Source of the DNA: 2-12-FULL-42-15 sp964196565
Lineage (GTDB): Bacteria > Pseudomonadota > Gammaproteobacteria > Coxiellales > Coxiellaceae
Assembly (NCBI GenBank): GCA_964196565.1
Contig: CAXMUH010000030.1
Coordinates: 1 to 10,360 of the forward strand
Direction of reading: 5' to 3'
Length of the DNA: 10,360 nucleotides
Shown here: positions 1 through 6,734 of the stretch, piece after piece
How positions within the stretch are numbered: the first letter of the stretch is position 1
How the letters are laid out: every line of letters begins with the position of its first letter
The notes under the pieces: model-generated
The model's database searches: none
Told to the model about the DNA's origin: nothing
The model's input: the letters and a program-made list of their open reading frames with translations, nothing else
Program-made: the position numbers and the translations under genes

Positions 1-873
1 GGTGCTGCGAATGTAACCGATAATGCATCTATTTTAATTCAAGGAAATCGTATTACTAATGCGGGGACTGTAGGTGGAGGTATCATTGGAGTGACTAATG
101 GTGGTCCAGGTTCTAACCTGAGTGTTATTGTTGATTCTAATGTTATCACTTCAGCAGTGGTTGTAAGTAACGCGGTAAATTTATTAATAGGACAAGCGGG
201 TTTGAATACAGCAACGGTAACAAATAATAATATAGCCGTGGAGCTTACCGGTGGTATTGGCATTGGTGCTGTAGATGTTGGTGCTCCGGTTGCTGGCAAT
301 AGCGCTTATGTAACTGAAATTACTGGAAATACAATCGTAGTCACGGGCGCTAACAATTCAGCCTTAAGACTTCTTGGTAATACGAGTGTGTTAGGAAATA
401 TTGCCAATAATACGATGTCATCTGATCCTAATACAGCTGAAGGTGTACTTCTAATTACCACGTCTGGTAGAGATATGGTGAATGTGCAAGGCTCTATAAG
501 TAATAATGTTTTAACAGTTTTAGGTGCAGATGTTAATGATGCTGGTATTCAGATAGGTGGAGTAGGAGCTGGAAATGAATCTGTTTCTGTCGGTGGAGGG
601 ATACTTAATAATACAATTAATGCGAATGGAAGCAGAGGGATTATAACTATTGCTGGCGCAGCGTCAAGCACGGTTCAAATCTTTGGATTTTTTGGCAATA
701 CCATTAATAATTTTGCAGCTAATGAGGCGATTATTACAAATTTTGGTGGTGTAGGTACGACAAATATTTCCTTACATAATGGCACAACGGGTAGTGCAGC
801 GAACCTTGCTGCAGCCAATGGGTTGGTCATAGTGAATATCACGACTAATCTGACAACAGATATTAACTCATAA
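1..873 (+). CDS. 3' end of a beta-helix passenger protein (paralogue of the 1920-4364 autotransporter), 5' end outside window
   Basis: The frame is open from base 1 and ends at TAA 871-873, giving 290 codons. The translation is rich in Gly, Asn, Ala, Val and Thr, with recurring short turns such as G-N-T, N-N-T and N-N-V about every 15-25 residues. That pattern is typical of a right-handed beta-helix with an Asn ladder. It aligns along its whole length with residues 525-814 of the protein encoded at 1920-4364, which is also 290 residues. The start of the alignment (GAANVTDNAS) and later blocks such as I-A-N-N-T and I-x-N-N-T-I are clearly homologous. The GTG at 91 is not needed as a start, because homology continues upstream of it to the window edge. 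The full gene probably encodes a signal peptide and beta-barrel to the left of the window, but that part is not visible. Role inferred: surface-exposed passenger of an inverse autotransporter. Confidence 0.85.
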   Translation, partial: GAANVTDNASILIQGNRITNAGTVGGGIIGVTNGGPGSNLSVIVDSNVITSAVVVSNAVNLLIGQAGLNTATVTNNNIAVELTGGIGIGAVDVGAPVAGNSAYVTEITGNTIVVTGANNSALRLLGNTSVLGNIANNTMSSDPNTAEGVLLITTSGRDMVNVQGSISNNVLTVLGADVNDAGIQIGGVGAGNESVSVGGGILNNTINANGSRGIITIAGAASSTVQIFGFFGNTINNFAANEAIITNFGGVGTTNISLHNGTTGSAANLAAANGLVIVNITTNLTTDINS

Positions 874-901
874 TAGATGGGGTCTATCATTTGCCTTTTC
901 A

Positions 902-918
902 TTGCGACCGCTGCGTAA
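902..918 (+). repeat. Short copy of the dispersed CCGCTGCGTAA repeat at a gene breakpoint
   Basis: The 17 bases TTGCGACCGCTGCGTAA match 1501-1516 exactly except for one extra A. The copy ends where homology to the passenger genes begins (about 915), so it sits on the truncation point of the next copy. Confidence 0.55.
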
Positions 919-1424
919 ATGTGAATGTTTTGGGTGACATTAGTTGCAATACAATTTCAGCTTCTCCAACAAATCTTGGAAGTAATGCTGTTTTCATGAT
1001 AAGAACAACATCCACAACAGATGGTTTAGTTGTGAGGGGTGCAATTACAAATAATGTGTTTACTAATACAGGTGCTGCAAGTTCACGCACCGTGGCCTTG
1101 CATACGTCCGGCGCACCACAATTGATTGATCTGCAAGGTGGTTTTTTCAATAACACCATAAATGCTGGAGGTAATCGAGGTTTGTCTACAACGGGTGGAG
1201 GAACATCGCCAATGATTATAACGGGCTTATATGGCAATACCTTTAATAATTTTGCTGTAGGTCAGGCAATTGAACTCAACATTGTCGCTGGTCAGACGTA
1301 TATCTATCCTGGACAGGGTAATTCGGCAGACGCGGCTGGTCTTTTGGCAGCGAATAGCTTGGCTGGAGGTAATATTACAGTTGGAGCGACTATAACTTAT
1401 TATTTCTTAAACGCAGGTCCTTAG
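915..1424 (+). pseudogene. 5'-truncated remnant of a third beta-helix passenger copy
   Basis: Frame 3 is open to TAG 1422-1424. From codon 915 the translation (V-N-V-N-V-L-G-D-I) aligns with residues 648-814 of the autotransporter at 1920-4364 and with the equivalent part of the copy at 1-873. Shared blocks include G-D-I-x-x-N-T, I-x-N-N-V, F-N-N-T-I-N-A, G-L-x-G-N-x-F/I and F-A-V-x-Q-A. There is no signal peptide, no beta-barrel and no convincing ribosome binding site. A TTG at 891 could be read as a start, but bases 874-914 do not match the paralogues. The C-terminus differs, ending Y-Y-F-L-N-A-G-P. Inference: a silent fragment left by recombination or duplication, possibly a donor for gene conversion. 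A short expressed protein cannot be excluded but would lack export signals. Confidence 0.75.
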
Positions 1425-1432
1425 TGAAACCT

Positions 1433-1526
1433 GGGGTCAGTATGTAGGTTGGGTTGAGCGCATGCGAAGCCCAACATCCAACTCCGCGCCTTAATAACCG
1501 TTGCGCCGCTGCGTAAGAGCGGCGCA
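1433..1526. repeat. Cluster of REP-like palindromes after the third passenger copy
   Basis: Three elements lie in a 217-bp gene-free gap. GGGGTCAG is at 1433-1440. A stem-loop at 1448-1475 has arms GTTGGGTT / AAGCCCAAC around the self-complementary core CGCATGCG. A second stem-loop at 1502-1526 has perfect 9-bp arms TGCGCCGCT / AGCGGCGCA. Bases 1496-1519 match 9227-9250 at 22 of 24 positions, so this is a dispersed element. Neither stem is followed by a T-run, so intrinsic termination is not the obvious role. Confidence 0.7.
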
Positions 1527-1641
1527 GCACGACAGTATTAATAATTATCCATTTACCCCGGCCTACCTATAATTTTTCATTGAATTGAATTGTATAACGT
1601 TTTACTCTAATAAAAGCTTTTTCTAAACATGGGGTTGTTTA

Positions 1642-1833
1642 ATGAGTAAGCATGGATTGCTGCGCGTTTTTTTATCTACGCTATTAAGCCTGTCCGTACT
1701 TACTTTAGCTAACTCAACTTTTGCCGAATCTTCCATGCTAGGTATTGCGCTTAGTCATGAGTTAGTTGCGGGTAGGCATGTACTTCAGCCACCTCTTATG
1801 ATTTGGAAGCTAGACTTGACCTCTCGCTTATAA
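1642..1833 (+). CDS. 63-aa orphan signal-peptide protein, possibly the decayed 5' end of an autotransporter gene
   Basis: The ORF starts at ATG 1642 with a GGGG tract about 8 bases upstream and ends at TAA 1831-1833. Residues 1-28 form a clear Sec signal peptide: M-S-K-H, a hydrophobic stretch rich in Leu and Ser, then A-N-S-T-F-A as a likely cleavage site. The remaining 35 residues match no domain I recognise. Like the gene at 1920 it begins M-S-K, and both share TTTACTCTAA upstream (1601-1610 and 1881-1890), at similar distances from the start. I infer that this is the surviving promoter and signal-peptide end of a deleted paralogue rather than a functional small protein. A genuine small secreted protein remains possible. 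Confidence 0.45.
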   Translation: MSKHGLLRVFLSTLLSLSVLTLANSTFAESSMLGIALSHELVAGRHVLQPPLMIWKLDLTSRL

Positions 1834-1919
1834 TTTTGGCCTTATTGCCCCCCTTTACATTGCAAATGAACACATCTTACTTTACTCTAAAGCTAACATA
1901 AGAAAAAAGGAATTTTATT

Positions 1920-4364
1920 ATGAGCAAAAAAGGATTTGCTGTAAGCTCGTTATCGATTACTTGTGCCATTTGCTTTCCTTTGCTCTCATATGCCGATAGT
2001 ACAGCTGTATATGAATTTGAGAAGAATGTTCCTTTTGTGGGAACAGAGCAGCACGCCTCATTGCAGTATAGAAAAAGACCTGCACAGCCAGTGTCGATAC
2101 TGCACGATGGAAAAAGTTCTGCATGGCAGGAAAACGACCACTTTGCCTCTAACTCTCATTTTAAAGCCGAAAAATTAGAAAACGTTGTTGATCTTGCGCC
2201 AGCGCAAGGTGATCTAAAATCCTCTCAAATGCTTGTTGAAAAAACCATATACCGACCACGCGCGTCACTTGGACCTTTTTACCAAACACATGCAGGGGCG
2301 TTTGGTTTATTTGACATATTTTTGCCCTACACATTCGATTCGAAATCGATACTTTTTGTGGATGGTCGTTACTATGAACGTGGCAATAGCCGTGAATATA
2401 ATGTCGGCCTCGGTGTGCGACAAATTACCTCAGATAGTGAATATTTGTGGACAGCTTACCTTTTCTATGACAACAGAAAAACCCGTTTTAGCAATAATTT
2501 TGGCCAAGTTACCATCGGTGGTGATTTTCAAACCGGAAAATGGTATTTCAATACCAATGGTTATATTCCAGTGGGCAAAAGAGATGCGTTTGTTTCAAGC
2601 TTTAATGCAGCATTTTTATGCCAAGATAATACGCGAATTTGTTATGGCCGCGGGGTTGAAAGATCAATGGGCGGTTGGGACGCTGAAGCTGGATACGACA
2701 TCTGGCGTGGCTTAAGAGGTTATGCCGGCATGTATGTGTTTGCAGCCGATCGCGTTAAAACTGCTGTTGGGCCAAATTTTCGGTTGCAATATGACATCAC
2801 AGCACGACACAATCGCCTATTACGCATGTTTGACAAAATTGCCCTGATTGCTAACTGGCGTGACGATCAACTAGCGGGTTCAGTCTGGTATGCAGGCGCG
2901 CGTTTTGATATTACTTTAGGTAAACGGCCACCTGATGTTGGTTTCGAACGTCGCATGACCAGCTTTATCCGTCGTGACCTAAATGTAGAAATGAGTTCGG
3001 ACGGCAGTGGTAGCAACGCAGCAGCAACTGAGCCCGTGAGAATTCTGCGTAACGACTTTGATGACCAAGAAACCCAAGTGGCGTTGGTGAGTTCTGCGGC
3101 TGATTTAGCTGCTGCTGCTGGTGATGCAAGGGACAATATTATTGGGCCAAATGGTACGATTACAACTGCAGCCGTTACCAATTTGCAAACGAATCAAATC
3201 CTAGAAGGCGGTGTGTTCAGCTTTACCCGTGAAGGGACGAACTTTAGTGTTCAAGTAGGTCAAAATGGCGGAATGTCTAGAGGTGGAGCTGCTGGTTTTG
3301 ACCTTATTGGTATTGGTTCAGCAGCTACCATAGGACAAAATGTCACCGTTGAAAATATGAACTTTAATAACGCCGGTGCCGGCGCTGCTGATTTTGTTAT
3401 TGATCACGCGGCGAGTGCCAATACGATAGGCACTGTCGTTATTCGTGGTAACACCCAAAACACAGCCGGTAATTTTATGAGCATACTTTTGGGTGCTGCA
3501 AATGTCACTGATAATGCGTCTGTTTTAATTCAAGGAAATAGTCTCACCAATGTGGGCGTTGCCGCTGGGAGTATAATTGGGGTATCCGGTGGTGGTGCGG
3601 GCTCAAGCCTTAACGTTAATTTTGATTCTAACCTGATTACTTCAACAGTTGTAACAAATGGCTCGGTAGGTTTTGGAGCCGGAGCCACGGGTATCGTGAA
3701 TGTCTCGATGACAAATAATAACATGACTGTTGCTGTAGTCGCTGGTTTTAGTGCGTTGAATGTTTCTGCTGGTGGTGCTGGTAGCTCAGTTAATCTTATA
3801 ACAGCTACAGGCAATACGGTCACAAGTACGAGTGCTCTCACTTCGGCATTATTCCTAGCTGGTAATGTTAATGTCTCCGGTGATATAGCTAATAACACTT
3901 TAGCCTCTAATCCTAATGGACAAGGCGGTGTGCTTCAAGTGAGCGCATTTACTGAAACTGCTGTCAATATAAATGGTTCTATAAGGAACAATGTCATTAC
4001 AAATCTTGGTGCAGTTGCGACTACAGCGGGGATTAACCTTAGTACACCCCTTACGACTCAATCTATTTCTGTAAATGGAGGGATTATAAATAACACGATT
4101 ATTACTAATGGGGCTCGAGGTATCTCTACTGCGACCAGTGCTGGCGTAAACGTTATTATTGTGCAAGGACTGTTTGGAAATATCATCACCGGCTTTGCAG
4201 TAAATCAAGCTATTTTTACCAATATAGTGGGTGCCGGCACAAATAATTTATATATTGGCAATGGCTTTGCTGGTAGTAATGCTAACCTTGGGCTTGCCAA
4301 TAATGGGTTAGCGGTGCTAGATATGACGCTTAATGCCACCACAAACGTTTTGACCTTGAATTAG
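1920..4364 (+). CDS. Inverse autotransporter: invasin/intimin-type beta-barrel with a beta-helix passenger (814 aa)
   Basis: The ATG at 1920 follows AAGGA with 8-base spacing. Residues 1-25 are a Sec signal peptide ending S-Y-A. Residues about 110-340 resemble the inverse-autotransporter barrel of the invasin/intimin family (Pfam IAT_beta): aromatic, alternating strands such as Y-R-P-R-A, F-V-D-G-R-Y-Y, G-L-G-V-R, W-x-A-Y-L-F-Y-D, G-G-W-D-A-E-A-G-Y-D and W-Y-A-G-A-R-F-D-I. The barrel is followed by a linker at 340-430. From about 430 to 814 the sequence is Gly/Asn-rich with repeated N-N-T and G-N-T turns, as in right-handed beta-helices. In this family the N-terminal barrel sits in the outer membrane and the C-terminus is displayed outside. 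The usual passenger of invasins is Ig-like; none is visible here. Residues 525-814 are duplicated upstream at 1-873 and 648-814 at 915-1424. Likely role: adhesion or surface variation, by inference. I see no LysM or peptidoglycan-binding domain. Confidence 0.85.
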   Translation: MSKKGFAVSSLSITCAICFPLLSYADSTAVYEFEKNVPFVGTEQHASLQYRKRPAQPVSILHDGKSSAWQENDHFASNSHFKAEKLENVVDLAPAQGDLKSSQMLVEKTIYRPRASLGPFYQTHAGAFGLFDIFLPYTFDSKSILFVDGRYYERGNSREYNVGLGVRQITSDSEYLWTAYLFYDNRKTRFSNNFGQVTIGGDFQTGKWYFNTNGYIPVGKRDAFVSSFNAAFLCQDNTRICYGRGVERSMGGWDAEAGYDIWRGLRGYAGMYVFAADRVKTAVGPNFRLQYDITARHNRLLRMFDKIALIANWRDDQLAGSVWYAGARFDITLGKRPPDVGFERRMTSFIRRDLNVEMSSDGSGSNAAATEPVRILRNDFDDQETQVALVSSAADLAAAAGDARDNIIGPNGTITTAAVTNLQTNQILEGGVFSFTREGTNFSVQVGQNGGMSRGGAAGFDLIGIGSAATIGQNVTVENMNFNNAGAGAADFVIDHAASANTIGTVVIRGNTQNTAGNFMSILLGAANVTDNASVLIQGNSLTNVGVAAGSIIGVSGGGAGSSLNVNFDSNLITSTVVTNGSVGFGAGATGIVNVSMTNNNMTVAVVAGFSALNVSAGGAGSSVNLITATGNTVTSTSALTSALFLAGNVNVSGDIANNTLASNPNGQGGVLQVSAFTETAVNINGSIRNNVITNLGAVATTAGINLSTPLTTQSISVNGGIINNTIITNGARGISTATSAGVNVIIVQGLFGNIITGFAVNQAIFTNIVGAGTNNLYIGNGFAGSNANLGLANNGLAVLDMTLNATTNVLTLN

Positions 4365-4381
4365 ATTCGACTCTAATTGAT

Positions 4382-4418
4382 AAAACAAAAACCACTTTAT
4401 TTAGGCGGTTTTTGTTTT
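4382..4418. terminator. Bidirectional intrinsic terminator between convergent genes
   Basis: The 12-bp perfect arms AAAACAAAAACC (4382-4393) and GGTTTTTGTTTT (4407-4418) enclose a 13-base loop. The stem begins 18 bases after the autotransporter stop. The arms themselves supply a U-rich tract on either strand, so the stem can also serve the converging damX gene, whose stop is at 4469. Confidence 0.8.
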
Positions 4419-4429
4419 GGTTTGCAACC

Positions 4430-4463
4430 TAAGGGGTCAGATCTTGACTTCACTACAAGATCT
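4430..4463. repeat. GGGGTCA repeat joined to an AGATCTTG inverted repeat
   Basis: TAAGGGGTCAGATCTTGAC (4430-4448) matches 6735-6753 at 16 of 19 positions. Overlapping it is a perfect 8-bp inverted repeat, AGATCTTG (4439-4446) and CAAGATCT (4456-4463). The site lies between the terminator and the end of damX. It resembles half-sites of REP-like palindromes; its mobility is inferred only from repetition. Confidence 0.55.
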
Positions 4464-4468
4464 CTAGC

Positions 4469-5830
4469 TTATAATTTTCTTGGCCAGGGCTTGAGTTTTT
4501 TTAAGCTTTTAGATAAATGCAAAATCGCTTTATCGGTTTGTTGGCGAGTATGGTAATGACCGGTGGTGACAATATACAAAGGCCGATGATTTTTGCTAAC
4601 GACATGTATTTTGCTTTTTCTTGTCAAATGCTTTTCTTTGATAAAATGCTTGATATTAGCCAGTTTGCGGCTGGCGAGAAGCTGAATGACATAGCTGTGG
4701 TGAGGTTTGGACTTCGATTTTCTTAAAACAGAAAAATGTTTTCTGACGGAATATGCAACTTTAACTTTAGCCTTTGTAATGTGTTTGGGCTTTATTCTTA
4801 TTGGCATAGCTATTTTTGGTTTTGCAACAGCGACTGCTTGGGGTATATTTTTTTCGGGTGTTCTTTGAGTGGTTGAGTTTTTAATTACACTTAATGATCT
4901 GATCTCAACTTGGCTGGGCAGTTTGGCTTGTACGATTTGGGGTGGTTTTTTGATTGCAAGCATTTGCACGCTATGATGTGTGTTGTCCTTGTGTTGATAA
5001 ACCCAAAAACCGACTGCCAGCAAAGCAAGGCAGGTGGAAGCGGTAATTTTTACTGCATGTTTTTCCCAAATAGAGTCGCCGGTTTTATCGTAATAATTAC
5101 GTAAGCGTTGCATGGGTAGCTCACCAGGCTCTGGCGTTTCTGCAGTCGTGTTTGGTTTGTCTAGAATTTCATGATAAAGCCAGCGTTGGGTGAGGTGATT
5201 AATCAGGCTTGGAAAGCCGCCGGAATGTTCATAGATTCTTTCAATGACGCTATTGCTTGGCATAACGGCTTGAGATTTATTTAATTTGTTAAGCCGGTAT
5301 TTTACATATTGAAAAGTCTCTTTTTTGCTTAATGGTTGCAGTAATAAGCATGGCGGTGTATGTACCATTAAGCTATTTATTTTGTCTTCTAGGCTGACTT
5401 CGCCGCTTAAAATAATATGCAGTGAAACCGGTGGCTCGCCTTGAATGCTGGCCAAGTGGCAAATTGCGGCGAGTGTCGCAATATTTGAATTTTGAGCGTT
5501 AGTAAGGACTAACACGCTGGGTATATGCTGCTGGTGAATTTGGTTAAGCAGGTTATCCAGTTGTTGACGGTGGCTGGTTAGCTCTGGATCTTCTACCATG
5601 TCCCATTGCTGGCACAAGCAGGCGATAAGTTGTTGCGGTTGATAATTGTCATTGCCATCAATATTAACGATGCGATAGTCTGCGAGTGAGCTTTTGCAGA
5701 ATTGATTAATCAGATGCGTTTTCCCACTGCCATTTTGGCCAAGAATCAACATAATTGGCTGGTCTGATTTGATAAAACGTTTTAAGGAATCTTGATAGTA
5801 GCTTATTCTGTTTAAAATATACTCGCTCAT
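4469..5830 (-). CDS. damX: DamX-like cell-division protein: AAA-type ATPase, transmembrane segment and SPOR domain
   Basis: I place the start at ATG 5830 (453 aa) because AGGA lies 8 bases upstream. The longer frame from 5881 would begin upstream of the predicted transcription start. Residues 31-38 are a Walker A loop, G-Q-N-G-S-G-K-T, in an ExeA/AAA-type ATPase region spanning about 1-225. The Walker B position (about 106-113) reads V-L-V-L-T-N-A-Q, so the usual acidic pair is missing. One hydrophobic segment at about 261-278 would anchor the protein in the inner membrane. A basic, proline-containing linker follows, then a C-terminal SPOR domain at about 378-448 (S-Y-V-I-Q-L-L-A-S to Y-I-V-T-T-G-x-Y). 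SPOR domains bind denuded septal peptidoglycan. DamX proteins act at the division septum and their gene usually follows aroB directly. Here it is separated by about 1.5 kb of accessory DNA. Confidence 0.85.
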   Translation of the reverse strand: MSEYILNRISYYQDSLKRFIKSDQPIMLILGQNGSGKTHLINQFCKSSLADYRIVNIDGNDNYQPQQLIACLCQQWDMVEDPELTSHRQQLDNLLNQIHQQHIPSVLVLTNAQNSNIATLAAICHLASIQGEPPVSLHIILSGEVSLEDKINSLMVHTPPCLLLQPLSKKETFQYVKYRLNKLNKSQAVMPSNSVIERIYEHSGGFPSLINHLTQRWLYHEILDKPNTTAETPEPGELPMQRLRNYYDKTGDSIWEKHAVKITASTCLALLAVGFWVYQHKDNTHHSVQMLAIKKPPQIVQAKLPSQVEIRSLSVIKNSTTQRTPEKNIPQAVAVAKPKIAMPIRIKPKHITKAKVKVAYSVRKHFSVLRKSKSKPHHSYVIQLLASRKLANIKHFIKEKHLTRKSKIHVVSKNHRPLYIVTTGHYHTRQQTDKAILHLSKSLKKLKPWPRKL

Positions 5831-5882
5831 ATTAACCATCCTAGTTAACGTGAATTTAATTAATGGTAGCTGACCAGCCATG

Positions 5883-5912
5883 AGTATAGCACTAACTGAA
5901 CGTTTAGGTGAA
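5883..5912 (-). promoter_or_regulatory. Predicted damX promoter with extended -10
   Basis: Read on the minus strand, TGCTATACT (5891-5883) is an extended -10 box one base off TATAAT. TTCACC (5912-5907) is a 4-of-6 match to the -35 consensus with an 18-base spacer. Transcription would start near 5876, giving a leader of about 46 bases to ATG 5830. This makes damX independent of the aro operon. Confidence 0.5.
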
Positions 5913-5946
5913 ACAGCAGCAGCCCCCGCTAATTAATCGCACGATG

Positions 5947-6180
5947 TTAGCGCAAAGTTTGCGCAAAGATGGCAAAGCCCCGTAGCTTAGCTTTTTTTGA
6001 AATAATGTTCTCATTCTGAAGTTCTTTATAGGCAGGTGGGAAAGCGCGATTTTTATCAACATTAATGACGCGTGGATTATTCACATGATTATTACCAAGG
6101 AGCTTTTTAAAAAAACGTTTCACAGGACCCGCTACACACACCTTAAAAAGATCCAGCATTTAGCCAAGACAACCATCAAC
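5947..6180 (-). pseudogene. Remnant of an IS6-family (IS26/IS240-like) DDE transposase
   Basis: The 70-codon frame from ATG 6159 contains P-R-V-I-N-V-D-K-N-R-A-F-P-P-A and Y-K-E-L-Q-N-E. These resemble the second-Asp region of IS6-family transposases (P-x-V-I-x-T-D-K, then A-Y-P-x-A and E-L-K). Just before it, V-K-R-F-F-K-K-L-L-G fits the family's A-K-R-F-x-K-K-A-L. In the same frame, upstream of an in-frame TAA (6160-6162), V-D-G (from 6180) fits the family's R-A-V-D-x-x-G-x-x-x-D-F region. The N-terminal third and everything after E-L-Q-N-E are gone, including the last catalytic Glu, so it is dead. After the homology ends the frame runs into a 15-bp palindrome, GCGCAAAGTTTGCGC (5950-5964). 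No intact terminal repeats or target duplication are visible. Confidence 0.65.
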
Positions 6181-6217
6181 CCTATGATTTGGTGAGACAA
6201 AAGTGCTTTATATTAGT

Positions 6218-6249
6218 GCTATATTAAATATATAGCATAAATTTATGCT
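6218..6249 (+). promoter_or_regulatory. Two overlapping palindromes upstream of the secreted six-cysteine protein gene
   Basis: The first is GCTATAT-TAAAT-ATATAGC (6218-6236), with perfect 7-bp arms. The second is AGCATAAATTTATGCT (6234-6249), perfect over 16 bp. They share AGC and end 20 bases before ATG 6270, where promoter and operator sites normally lie. The short direct repeat AGTGCT (6202-6207 and 6215-6220) adds to the arrangement. A dimeric repressor site or an mRNA leader structure are both possible; the -35 box is not clear. Confidence 0.4.
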
Positions 6250-6269
6250 TTTTAACCGGGAGTAAGACG

Positions 6270-6731
6270 ATGAGCATTCTAACGTACCTAGTCATGAGCT
6301 TGCTTATCCTTGGATTGAGCACAACAGTTTTAGCGAAAGAAAATCAAGGAAGTTCAGGATGTCAAACACAACCTTTAAAAGATTTTACACAGGGAAATAA
6401 ACACACTCTATGTAATGGCGCAGGAAATGCTGTAAAAATTAAGCTATTAACTAATTGGAGTTATAGCGGTAGCTATATCATATGTAAAAGCCCACCAGGA
6501 AACAAAGGCAAAATAACCATAACATCCACGGATCCAACTGTTGTTATTAATGGTAAACCTAGTACTGCAGGAGGAGTCTTCGAATTTGATGTAAGTCAGT
6601 GTGCGAAATATATGGCTGTAGATGGACTCCCAGTGCAAACAGGACCAGGAATACCTAAAGGTAAGCCACATGCAACAATTACAAACAATTCTGAACAAAG
6701 TATCTGTTTAGGTAATTTATGCAAACATTAA
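6270..6731 (+). CDS. Secreted six-cysteine protein of unknown function (153 aa)
   Basis: ATG 6270 is preceded by GGGAG with 7-base spacing, a good ribosome binding site. Residues 1-22 are a Sec signal peptide (hydrophobic core, cleavage likely after V-L-A). The mature part of about 131 residues has cysteines at 31, 48, 72, 111, 146 and 151, an even number that could form three disulfides in the periplasm or outside the cell. It is rich in Gly, Asn, Thr and Lys, with predicted beta character (K-I-T-I-T-S-T, V-V-I-N-G, V-F-E-F-D-V). I do not recognise a family. It is transcribed against the flanking minus-strand genes and sits between an IS6 remnant and a TnpB remnant, so acquisition with mobile DNA is plausible. 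It could be a small adhesin, toxin, inhibitor or host-directed secreted protein; none of these can be chosen from the sequence. Confidence 0.7.
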   Translation: MSILTYLVMSLLILGLSTTVLAKENQGSSGCQTQPLKDFTQGNKHTLCNGAGNAVKIKLLTNWSYSGSYIICKSPPGNKGKITITSTDPTVVINGKPSTAGGVFEFDVSQCAKYMAVDGLPVQTGPGIPKGKPHATITNNSEQSICLGNLCKH

Positions 6732-6734
6732 AGT

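Noticed and set aside
675..902. Minus-strand open frame of 75 codons
   Set aside because: It lies antisense to the passenger gene ending at 873, has low-complexity composition caused by the Asn/Gly codons opposite, and has no ribosome binding site.
2233..2715. Plus-strand frame of 160 codons inside the autotransporter gene
   Set aside because: It overlaps the beta-barrel coding frame, whose product has signal peptide and domain support. The alternative protein has no recognisable pattern.
3530..3898. Minus-strand frame of 122 codons, with a similar one at 39-299
   Set aside because: Both are mirror frames of homologous passenger sequence; their mutual resemblance reflects the shared sense-strand repeats, not real genes.
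1..4364. CRISPR-like periodicity in the passenger region
   Set aside because: The repetition is of protein turns with diverged DNA; there are no near-identical direct repeats with unique spacers.
5831..5881. 17-residue N-terminal extension of DamX from ATG 5881
   Set aside because: ATG 5830 has AGGA at proper spacing. The extended -10 at 5883-5888 would put transcription start downstream of 5881.
5880..5936. 18-codon plus-strand ORF (M-S-I-A-L-T-E-R-L-G...)
   Set aside because: It is too short to judge, has no ribosome binding site, and coincides with the predicted damX promoter.
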